From NCBI GenBank assembly GCA_902796975.1, contig CADBRF010000181.1:1-12579 (forward strand): 12,579 nt of DNA, written 5' to 3'. Positions 7,254-12,579 of the stretch are shown piece by piece (the first letter of the stretch is position 1; each line of letters opens with the position of its first letter). Source of the stretch: an uncultured Coriobacteriaceae bacterium. GTDB lineage: Bacteria; Actinomycetota; Coriobacteriia; Coriobacteriales; QAMH01. The translations under genes were made by a program, and so were the position numbers. The notes under the pieces were generated by a model that was given only the letters and a program-made list of their open reading frames with translations, was not told the origin of the DNA and did no database searches.

Positions 7254-7934
7254 GTGCGGGAGGGCTCCATCTCTCTGTTCTGCGACGAGAGCGGCAACGT
7301 CGGCAGGTCGTCCAAGTACTACCTGGTGACCCTCGTCTTCCACGACCAGACGGACGACATCTCCGCGGACATCCAGAAGTACGAGAGAGTCCTCGCACAG
7401 TCGGGGCTTCCTGACATCCCCTTCCACATGACGCCGCTGCTGCGCGCCCACGACGAGTACGGGAGCCTGGGCATCCAGGTCCGCAAGCGGATGCTCTCCA
7501 AGTTCTCGATCTTCGCCCAGCACCTGCCCTACGCCTACCGCACGTTCGCGTACCGGAAGTCTGAGTTCCCCACGGACGACGCGATGTTCGCCCGCATGCG
7601 GCGCGACCTGGTGACCTTCCTGTTCGACCACCTCGAGTACTTCCAGTCGTTCGACCAGGTGAAGCTCTACTACGACGACGGTCAGGACGCCCTGAACAGG
7701 GTGCTGCACTCGGCCATCGAGTACGCCATCTCGAAGGAGGCGTGCGCGTACCGCGACGCACACCCCCAGGACTACCGCCTCTCTCAGATCGCGGACTTCG
7801 TGTGCGGCATCGAGCTCACCGCGCTCAAGTACGCGGCCAAAGAATCGACTCCGACCGACGAGACCTTCTTCGGCGGCAGCACGTCGTTCAAGAAGAACTT
7901 CCTCAAGCAGGTCCGCAAGCACCGGATGGAGTAG
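7254..7934 (+). CDS. DUF3800 domain protein, 226 aa
   Basis: A full-length DUF3800 protein. The N-terminal strand SISLFCDESGN carries the D11-E12-S-G signature, YYDDGQ (139-144) gives a second acidic cluster, and RLSQIADFVCG (175-185, D181) is the conserved C-terminal helix. This acidic pattern is like that of RNase H-fold proteins and would suit a metal-dependent nuclease, but the family function is not established. The GTG at 7254 is chosen because GGGGGTGA lies just upstream and the family motif begins right after it; a truncated second copy starts in the same place (TTG). The gene follows a promoter and a leader hairpin. A small excisionase-like HTH gene begins 25 bp after the stop, probably in the same transcript. 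Codon use is strongly C/G-ending. Family members are common in mobile and defence-rich regions. Confidence 0.85.
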   Translation: MREGSISLFCDESGNVGRSSKYYLVTLVFHDQTDDISADIQKYERVLAQSGLPDIPFHMTPLLRAHDEYGSLGIQVRKRMLSKFSIFAQHLPYAYRTFAYRKSEFPTDDAMFARMRRDLVTFLFDHLEYFQSFDQVKLYYDDGQDALNRVLHSAIEYAISKEACAYRDAHPQDYRLSQIADFVCGIELTALKYAAKESTPTDETFFGGSTSFKKNFLKQVRKHRME

Positions 7935-7959
7935 GGAAGCCGCCCGGGTCGACGACCGG

Positions 7960-8121
7960 ATGATGACCGTGGGGGAGGCCGCCGAGTTCCTGCAGGTTTC
8001 GCGCTCTATGGTCTACAAGCTCGTCGAGGACGGTCGCGTGCCCGCGTTCAGGATCGGCCGCCTCGTCCGCATCAGCCAGCGCGACCTGATGGAGTCGCTG
8101 CGGGCGTTCGCCGTCGCGTAA
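7960..8121 (+). CDS. Excisionase-like helix-turn-helix protein, 53 aa
   Basis: A small DNA-binding protein: MTVGEAAEFLQVSRSMVYKL is the helix-turn-helix, VEDGRVPAFRIGRLVRI is the wing, and SQRDLMESLRAFAVA the end helix. This is the standard layout of the excisionase-family (HTH_17/MerR-like) domain, which fills the whole protein. The start is either of two adjacent ATGs (7960 or 7963); neither has a strong ribosome site, so it may be coupled to the DUF3800 gene that ends 26 bp upstream. A 13-bp-stem terminator follows its stop. No integrase is next to it, so it could be an orphan directionality factor or the repressor of its own module. The last 12 codons are repeated at 10916-10954. Confidence 0.75.
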   Translation: MMTVGEAAEFLQVSRSMVYKLVEDGRVPAFRIGRLVRISQRDLMESLRAFAVA

Positions 8122-8125
8122 AGGG

Positions 8126-8160
8126 ACGGGAGGCGGGCTGATGCCCGCCTCCCGTGTTTT
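8126..8160 (+). terminator. Intrinsic terminator of the DUF3800-HTH operon
   Basis: A perfect 13-bp stem (8126-8138 with 8143-8155, GC-rich) with loop TGAT, then GTTTT. It begins five bases after the HTH stop codon. A copy with one A-C mismatch is found at 10960-10987 in module 2. Confidence 0.85.
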
Positions 8161-8161
8161 C

Positions 8162-8421
8162 GTAATCACCCTTGTAATCACCTCGTCATCAGCAGGTGCA
8201 TCCGAGCTGGTCAGAAGGCGCGGCGATTTGTTCTGTGAACATTGTGTGTTCACTTCTCACGTTCCCCCGAAGGCGGAACGCCGGGCCTTCCGGGGCGTTT
8301 CCCGAGTTTCGTAATCACCTCGTAATCACCCCGATGACGAGGTGATTACGAGGTTTTGGGACTTTTTTCGAAGCAAGGATATGAAGGAAACCGCAGGTCA
8401 GACGCGTTGCTGATTACGAGG
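8162..8421. repeat. GTAATCACC repeat block with 13-bp inverted repeat
   Basis: GTAATCACC occurs at 8162-8170, 8174-8182, 8311-8319 and 8322-8330, in pairs 11-12 bp apart, and inverted at 8341-8349. CCTCGTAATCACC (8318-8330) and GGTGATTACGAGG (8341-8353) form a perfect 13-bp inverted repeat around CCGATGACGA. A partial inverted copy lies at 8409-8421. Between them, GTGAACA and TGTTCAC form another palindrome near 8236-8254. The layout resembles a protein-binding array such as integrase arm sites or iterons. No gene is seen in 8122-8863. Confidence 0.65.
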
Positions 8422-8434
8422 AAGGGGAGAAAAG

Positions 8435-8551
8435 CAGCTGTTGAGCGGTCTGTTTCGCCTGCGGATTTCGCTGAACCCCCTCATACAAGATTATAGGGCG
8501 CCCGGGAAGGGGACGTTCCTCTCGAGCGACTGCCTGGGTGCATGGAGGTGC
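8435..8551. repeat. R1 element, copy 2
   Basis: Runs from AGCAGCTGTTGAGCGG to CCTGGGTGCATGGAGGTGC, closely like copy 1. The potential hairpin is GGGAA (8504-8508) with TTCCT (8516-8520). It ends module 1 and precedes the promoter and hairpin of module 2. Bases 8552-8815 between them show no gene. Confidence 0.65.
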
Positions 8552-8815
8552 GCTAAGTGCCGTACTCATAAAACCTCCATGGTTTTTCGTTATCCACAGT
8601 CCCCGCAGAAGGTTTTGGCGGAATTACCGTTGTAAAGCCGCTCCATGCTGGCTACAGCTTGCTGTCAACGGATTGTCTGGATGCGCTGTCCCGTGGGCTC
8701 CGTGGAATCCCAGCTTCGATGGTTGCCGTTCTGGTCTCGCCTTGTTCGCATGCCTTGCCCTTTCCTGAGCGAGATGATAATAATTACCCGGTTGCGTATT
8801 CCGCGACCTCCAAGT

Positions 8816-8842
8816 GCCGGGGGTTGTCCTCCGGCAATTTTT
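8816..8842 (+). terminator. Leader hairpin of module 2 (copy of 7208-7236)
   Basis: GCCGGGGG, loop TTGT, CCTCCGGC: the same 8-bp stem with one G-T wobble, then five T residues at 8838-8842 and a GGGGGTGA ribosome site. The stem is kept although the loop and nearby bases have changed, which argues that it had a function. Confidence 0.6.
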
Positions 8843-8863
8843 GTATCTACGGGGGTGACGAGT

Positions 8864-8982
8864 TTGAGAGAGCTGAGCATCTTCGTCGACGAGAGCGGCG
8901 GGCAGGGGCTCTAGACCGATTTCTACCTCGTCACGCTCGCTTTCCACGACCAGGGCATCGATATCTCCGGCAACATCGGGAG
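8864..8982 (+). pseudogene. DUF3800 gene fragment (5' end only)
   Basis: Begins TTG with GGGGG seven bases upstream and reads RELSIFVDESGGQGL, then a TAG stop at 8912-8914. The same frame continues TDFYLVTLAFHDQGIDIS before similarity to the intact DUF3800 protein (7254-7934) ends near 8982. The D-E-S-G motif and the YLVTL.FHDQ..DIS segment match it residue by residue. The gene is both stopped and cut off after about 40 codons. The rest of the module reappears only at 10916, beyond an unrelated operon. Confidence 0.75.
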
Positions 8983-9191
8983 GTCGCGTAGCCCTCGTCG
9001 CCCCATTGTTAGCGCCCTCGTCCCCACACTTCCGTTTTTGCAGTTCGAAAGCGCTAGACAGTTGTCGATGAGGACCCGGCTCACATGGCACTCTCACGCT
9101 CTTGGACTGGCATCTCTCACCCTATGCCACGCCCTTTCGGAATCCGTTTTCTAACCAAGGATGCCGCAGTTTAATAACGCGCCCCTCAACA

Positions 9192-9554
9192 TTACCGGGT
9201 CAGCATGTCGATTGCCTCTGCTTCCGTTGCGGTGAAGAAGGCGTCTTTTCCCTTGTTGCTCTCATAGATGAAGTCCTTCAGCGGTTTGCTGGTATAGCGC
9301 GAGTAGTCCCCGTAGATGGCGATTCGCCCGCCGTAGTTGACGTATTTCTGGAGAACCTCCCCGGCAAGGCCGCTGCTGAGGATGAAGAACTCCTCGGCAA
9401 CCAGGCTCTTGTCAATGGCGATGTTCTTGGTTCCGGCATCGTATTTCGCGCTCATCAGCAAATCCAAAGCCGATTGCGGGTCTGTGATCACCGGCTTCTC
9501 GGCTATAACCACCGCGCAAACGGCCTTGTTTTTCTCGACCTTCCTGAACTCCAT
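9192..9554 (-). CDS. DUF4180 domain protein, 120 aa
   Basis: A small cytosolic protein matching the whole DUF4180 family: CAVVIAEKPVITDPQSALDL near the start, a FFILSSGLAGEVLQKYVNYG middle and the typical end GRIAIYGDYSRYTS..LKDFIYESNKG..AFFT.TEAEAI. The function of the family is not known. GAGAGGAAG lies just before the ATG at 9554. It is the last gene of a minus-strand set of three, 51 bp behind the membrane protein at 9606-9971. No terminator with a T-tract is visible beyond 9192. The set lies inside a disrupted copy of the DUF3800-HTH module, so it is probably acquired. Confidence 0.82.
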   Translation of the reverse strand: MEFRKVEKNKAVCAVVIAEKPVITDPQSALDLLMSAKYDAGTKNIAIDKSLVAEEFFILSSGLAGEVLQKYVNYGGRIAIYGDYSRYTSKPLKDFIYESNKGKDAFFTATEAEAIDMLTR

Positions 9555-9605
9555 GCTCTTCCTCTCTTCTGTTCAGTGCGAGCCGGATGGGCTTTCGCGT
9601 CCGCG

Positions 9606-9971
9606 TTAAAAGGCAATCAAGGATAGCAAGAAGAAGGCGGCTATCGTCAGGATGCTCGAGCCGGCATATACCGAGCCCTCCGGGGTGGAGACGGCGTACA
9701 TGACCGCCAGGAAAAGCCCGAGCACCGTGAAACCGGCGGGCACGGCGAGGAAGTACACCAGGGCAAGGCCAACGGGATGGTCTTCGCCCCAGTCGAAGGC
9801 CCGCCAGACGATGACGGCGTAGACCAGGAACCCGAAGACCATCACGCACTCGCTGAGCCGCTCCGACATGTCCTGGTCGCAGCCAAGGGCGGTGAAGAGG
9901 TTCATGGAGAAGTGCCAGGTAAGAAACGGAATGATGATAAATGCCAGGGCGGTGATGATGGCGCTTCTCAT
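9606..9971 (-). CDS. Four-helix membrane protein, 121 aa, unknown
   Basis: I do not recognise this protein. It has four hydrophobic segments at about residues 4-28 (IITALAFIIIPFLTWHFSM), 42-58 (CVMVFGFLVYAVIVWRA), 67-92 (a long segment ending LGLFLAVMYAV) and 102-121 (ending FFLLSLIAF). A short acidic loop with a Cys (GCDQDMSERLSE) joins the first two. The ATG at 9971 is chosen because the frame upstream of it reads through low-quality, Arg-rich sequence and AAAGG lies upstream. It lies 83 bp after the zinc-ribbon membrane gene on the same strand and 51 bp before DUF4180. The shared four-helix layout suggests that the two membrane proteins may act together, but no function can be assigned. 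Confidence 0.6.
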   Translation of the reverse strand: MRSAIITALAFIIIPFLTWHFSMNLFTALGCDQDMSERLSECVMVFGFLVYAVIVWRAFDWGEDHPVGLALVYFLAVPAGFTVLGLFLAVMYAVSTPEGSVYAGSSILTIAAFFLLSLIAF

Positions 9972-10054
9972 GCCTTTAGCCTTTCTGTAGCCGGTGCCTT
10001 TTACTCTGCCGCGGAGTCCGGATTCCCCTGGAGCCCCGCCTTGGACACGACCAT

Positions 10055-10620
10055 CTACCGCAGGTGGTTCTTCCTGATGAACCGCTGTTCGTAGACCCAG
10101 CGCACGAGGGCGCCCAACGCGAAGGACAGGTTCGCGAGGAGCATCTGCGTCCAATAGGCGTCGGCGATGGCACCGTTGGCAAACCATATGCTGCCCACGA
10201 GGTAGATGGGTATGAGCGAGAGGACCGTAAGCGCGACGGCCGCGGAGAGGGCGAAGATGAGAGAATGGCTCTTCTTGTTGTCGGTGCAGCAGAAGCCCAT
10301 GACGAGCCCAACGATCGTCAGCATGATGGAGAGCGAGTTTACCGTGATCAGCTCTAACGAGCCGAGCGGGAAGAAGGCAAAGGTGAATACGACGGCGACG
10401 CCCCAGCCGATCTTTTCCCAGCCAGACGTGTCGGCCATGTGGTCTGCCTTGATGCTCTCGGCCCTGCTCGCCTCTTCCTCGAGACGCTTCTCTTCTTCGG
10501 TTTTCGCTTGCTTGGGCTGGGGGGTTCCTCTGGCAAGTCAACAAACGCCCAGCCGCAGCGAGAGCAGAATAAGGCGTCGTCGTCCGTTTCGCTGTAGCAG
10601 TTGGGGCAGATTTTGGACAT
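10055..10620 (-). pseudogene. Zinc-ribbon membrane protein, frameshifted at a C6 run
   Basis: The first 34 codons (from 10620) encode a zinc ribbon: C5-P-N-C8 and C19-S-R-C22, followed by GWAFVDLPEEP. At minus-strand CCCCCC (10519-10524) the sensible reading changes frame. One extra C would continue as PQPKQAKTEEEKRLEEEASR, a charged coiled-coil-like linker, into MADTSGWEKIGWG and four membrane segments ending RFIRKNHLR (stop at 10055). The restored protein would have 188 residues, cytosolic ribbon first, then linker and four helices. In the sequence as given, the ribbon frame runs into Arg/Ser-rich nonsense, and the membrane part could be made alone from the ATG at 10438 (127 aa). A sequencing error, a true mutation or slippage at the C run are all possible. 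Partners of zinc ribbons of this kind are not known. Confidence 0.65.
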
Positions 10621-10670
10621 GGGGTTTCTTTCTCGCGTGCAACCGTGTGCTCAGTATTCAGCCTAGCTCC

Positions 10671-10701
10671 ATTGTAGCAGGCAGGCGTTCAGGGCGAGCA
10701 A
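10671..10701 (-). promoter_or_regulatory. Promoter of the zinc-ribbon/DUF4180 operon
   Basis: On the minus strand an extended -10, TGCTACAAT (10671-10679), is preceded by TTGCTC (10696-10701) with a 19-bp spacer. Transcription would start about 44 bp before the zinc-ribbon ATG at 10620. Confidence 0.45.
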
Positions 10702-10765
10702 CATGATGAGCTGCGTTAGGCCACGTCGGATACGCCCCCGAGATTTTTTCGTGGGGCACGCGATT

Positions 10766-10826
10766 CTTTTGGATAGCTTTGCCCGAGGCGTTTGCAAGCA
10801 GGCTCTCGGGCAAAGCTATCCAAAAG
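10766..10826. repeat. Perfect 22-bp inverted repeat (long hairpin)
   Basis: Arms 10766-10787 and 10805-10826 are perfectly complementary over 22 bp, with a 17-nt spacer. The left arm begins CTTTTGGATAGC. The length and perfection of the stem are unusual. It lies in noncoding sequence between the cargo operon promoter and the HTH remnant. Confidence 0.85.
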
Positions 10827-10828
10827 CA

Positions 10829-10915
10829 CCGGAGGGTGGGTCTCTCCGGCATCCTCAGTCGCTTTCCTCCCTTGTGCCCGCCGCGGAACCCTTGCGGCCC
10901 ATGTGCCGCAAGGGT
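10829..10915. repeat. Two further perfect hairpins
   Basis: CCGGAG (10829-10834) pairs with CTCCGG (10844-10849). ACCCTTGCGGC (10888-10898) pairs perfectly with GCCGCAAGGGT (10905-10915) across the loop CCATGT. The second ends exactly where the module 2 HTH remnant begins (10916). Confidence 0.7.
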
Positions 10916-10954
10916 GACCTGATGGAGTCGATGCGAGATTTCGCCGTCGCATAA
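10916..10954 (+). pseudogene. Excisionase-like HTH gene fragment (last 12 codons)
   Basis: Reads DLMESMRDFAVA and stop, against DLMESLRAFAVA at the end of the intact HTH gene (7960-8121). The helix-turn-helix itself is missing, so this is a remnant. It starts directly after a hairpin and continues into copies of the terminator, motif block and R1 element. Confidence 0.75.
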
Positions 10955-10959
10955 AGGGA

Positions 10960-11340
10960 CGGGAAGCGGGCTGATGCCCGCCTCCCGCGTTCTCGCAATT
11001 ACCCTCGTAATCACCTCGTCATCAGCAGATGCATCCGCGCAGGTCAGAAGGCGTGGTGATTCGCTCTGTGAACATAGTGTGTTTATTTCTCACGTTTGCC
11101 CGAAAGTGAAGAGTCGGGCCTCTCCGGGCGTTTCCCGAGTTTTGCAGTCACCTCGTGATCGCCCCGCTGTTTCCGTAGGTCAAAGGGGCAGGTAGCTGTT
11201 GCGATTTGCCCCATGCGTCACTTCGATGCCACCTCGCATTCACCCTGATGACGAGGTGATTACGAGGTTTGGGAAGATTTTCGAAGAAGGGGAACAAGCG
11301 TTTCCGCAGGTCAGGTGCGGTGCTGATTACGAGCGAGGAA
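10960..11340. repeat. Copy of terminator and GTAATCACC block (module 2)
   Basis: The terminator stem recurs at 10960-10987 with one mismatch. GTAATCACC follows at 11007-11015, and the inverted pair at 11232-11244 and 11255-11267 keeps the right arm GGTGATTACGAGG perfect while the left has two changes. The GTGAACA palindrome near 11070 is degraded. Relative to 8126-8421 there is an extra stretch of roughly 80 bp before the inverted pair. No gene is seen. Confidence 0.7.
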
Positions 11341-11345
11341 TGGAA

Positions 11346-11464
11346 AGCAGCTGTTGAGCGGGCTTCAAGCCCCATGGCTTTCAATGAATATTCTCCGCGC
11401 ATGGTTACGGGGTGCTGGGGAAAGCGAGAACCCCTTGGGCGCCCGTCTGGGTGCATGGAGGTGG
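11346..11464. repeat. R1 element, copy 3 (diverged)
   Basis: Both ends match copy 2 well (AGCAGCTGTTGAGCGG and GTCTGGGTGCATGGAGGTG) while the middle differs strongly. Even so, a hairpin remains possible in the same place: GGGG (11417-11420) with CCCC (11431-11434). At its 5' part GGGCTT and AAGCCC form another stem. Confidence 0.5.
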
Positions 11465-11835
11465 ACCGGCTTCCGGGTTGACGATTCTTCATAACCGATT
11501 GTCATCGGCGGCTCCACATGCCTGGTCAGACGCTATTGCCGATACGCTTGCGATGAAGTGGTACTGGTCTCCGCTCCCAAAACTCTAATATTTTTTCAGT
11601 ATTAGGAGCGACGAAACGCTTATGGTTGAGGAGTGGCGGAACGCTGTCAACGCTGTGGTGGCGGGACCTGCTCCGGCGGCAGCTGTTGAGTGATGCGCCC
11701 GACGGACCAGAAATAGAGGGGAGCGCAACAACGAATAGGCTGCCTATGAGGGGGTTCATGCACGATTTTACCTATCTGTCACAGCGGTTGTGGTAAAAAG
11801 AATGGAATTGCACTCAAAACGAAATGAGGGTTTAG
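11465..11835. other. Intergenic region before the wall-binding protein
   Basis: No gene is supported here. It holds a short motif like the start of R1 copy 1 (11670-11690, GCTCCGGCGGCAGCTGT then TGAG), an imperfect hairpin around CTCTAATA and TATTAGGAG (about 11583-11608, one bulge), and an inverted pair TTTTACC (11766-11772) and GGTAAAA (11792-11798) near the next gene. I found no convincing promoter. Confidence 0.4.
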
Positions 11836-12579
11836 ATGAGATTGAAAGAATTAACCTCATCCTCTGCGCGAATTCTTGCCGGTGGCGCGTGCGCGTTCGC
11901 CTTGACTCTCGCGTTTTCTCCCGTGGCTCTGGCAAATACTGTCACCACCGAGGAGGAGTCTGCCGCACCCGTTGTTGAGACAACCTCCGCAGCAACAGAG
12001 GAACTGACCACCCAGGAAACCCCTACGCTCCCTGCAGATGCTGTCGGGCCGGCAGCGCCTGCGGAGGAAGAGGCGACCGAGCCAACCGAACCAGCTGAGA
12101 CAACGGAAGATGTCGCCAAGACAAACTCCGCTGCTTCTGCAGAGACGCCTGCTCCGGCAATCAAGCGTGCTCCTGCTGCAGGTGAGGACTCCGAGGAAAC
12201 TACCGAGCCCGAGGCAGATACCTGGGGCGAGCTTCCTGATGGCTCCAAGGTCTACTACGGCGAGGACGCCCAACCGGTGACGGGCCTCCAGCTCATCGAT
12301 GGCGAGCGCTACTACTTCGGCGATGACGGCGCCATGGAGACGGGCTGGAAGGACGTCGACGGGGACACCTTCTTCTTCGGCGCGGACGGCGTCGCGGTCA
12401 GGTGGACTAAGTTCTTCGACGCTCCCCGTGGCAACCTCGTCGCCAACCTCCAGGACGGCGGCGCCCAGTACTACTTCAACGGCGCCTCCCGCATGCAGAC
12501 GGGCTGGATCACCTGGAACGGTGAGAACACGAAGTCCTACTTCGATCCTGCTACGGGCATCGCCAAGTCCGGCTGGTAC
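11836..12579 (+). CDS. Secreted cell-wall/glucan-binding repeat protein, N-terminal 248 aa (partial)
   Basis: The frame is open from the ATG at 11836 to the window end; GAGGG lies five bases before the start. Residues 1-33 are a signal peptide (RLK at the start, hydrophobic ARILAGGACAFALTLAFSPV, cleavage likely after VALA). Residues 34-129 are an acidic, low-complexity linker rich in Glu, Thr, Ala and Pro. From about 130, repeats of the choline/glucan-binding type begin: GSKVYYGEDAQPVTG, ERYYFGDDGAMETGWKDVDG, DTFFFGADGVA, AQYYFNGASRMQTGWI and KSYFDPATGIAKSGWY. These aromatic units usually anchor proteins to wall polymers. The catalytic or adhesive domain, if any, lies beyond the window. Its position beside a surface-polymer locus and a repeat region fits a variable surface protein. 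Confidence 0.85.
   Translation, partial: MRLKELTSSSARILAGGACAFALTLAFSPVALANTVTTEEESAAPVVETTSAATEELTTQETPTLPADAVGPAAPAEEEATEPTEPAETTEDVAKTNSAASAETPAPAIKRAPAAGEDSEETTEPEADTWGELPDGSKVYYGEDAQPVTGLQLIDGERYYFGDDGAMETGWKDVDGDTFFFGADGVAVRWTKFFDAPRGNLVANLQDGGAQYYFNGASRMQTGWITWNGENTKSYFDPATGIAKSGWY

Noticed and set aside
6826..7922. Long minus-strand frames across DUF3800 and its upstream region
   Set aside because: They overlap a clear DUF3800 gene and are rich in Arg/Gly/Ser as expected of shadows in GC-rich DNA.
8162..8421. CRISPR array
   Set aside because: The repeats are short, irregularly spaced and partly inverted, with no unique spacers of even length.
8983..9191. Possible small gene (for example a 16-codon frame near 9124-9174)
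   Set aside because: Too short, no ribosome site and no family; treated as noncoding filler or decay.
11478..11506. TTGACG as a -35 promoter box
   Set aside because: No acceptable -10 lies 16-19 bp downstream, and the nearest gene starts more than 300 bp away.

Overview
The window is a high-GC bacterial chromosome segment with clean Shine-Dalgarno sites, GTG/TTG starts and sigma70-like promoters. The mix of an NSS-type symporter, a secreted protein with choline/glucan-binding-like wall repeats, and GC-rich actinobacterial codon use suggests a gut-type Coriobacteriia member (Collinsella/Olsenella-like). That placement is inference; no rRNA or other marker gene is present.

Left part (1-6.6 kb), a cell-surface biosynthesis locus. 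After the 3' end of a sodium symporter come two minus-strand ATP-grasp ligases (1355-2497, then 297-1271). Divergent from them is an operon of a polysaccharide flippase (2694-4154) overlapping by ATGA a third ATP-grasp ligase (4151-5290). A DegT/DnrJ/EryC1 PLP aminotransferase (5501-6613) is convergent with that operon. My reading is that the aminotransferase installs an amine on a sugar, the ATP-grasp enzymes form amides (or other acyl links) on the product, and the flippase moves a lipid-linked product outward. No glycosyltransferase lies in the window, so this is probably the edge of a larger cluster.

Middle and right part (6.6-11.8 kb), a repeat-rich accessory region. Its core is a repeated module: a promoter, a terminator-like hairpin just ahead of the ribosome site, a DUF3800 gene, a small excisionase-like HTH gene, a strong terminator, a block of GTAATCACC motifs and inverted repeats, and a roughly 117-bp element (R1). 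Module 1 (about 7144-8551) is intact. Module 2 keeps its hairpin and the first ~40 codons of DUF3800 (8816-8982), and its far end (last 12 codons of HTH, terminator, repeats, R1; 10916-11464). The middle has been replaced by an unrelated minus-strand operon (10620 to 9192): a frameshifted zinc-ribbon membrane protein, a second four-helix membrane protein and a DUF4180 protein. A further R1 copy sits upstream of module 1 (6802-6919), so R1 flanks each module. A run of three perfect hairpins (10766-10915) lies at one edge of the replacement.

Right end (11836-12579): the start of a secreted protein with a signal peptide, an acidic Pro/Thr/Glu/Ala-rich linker and aromatic cell-wall-binding repeats, running off the window.
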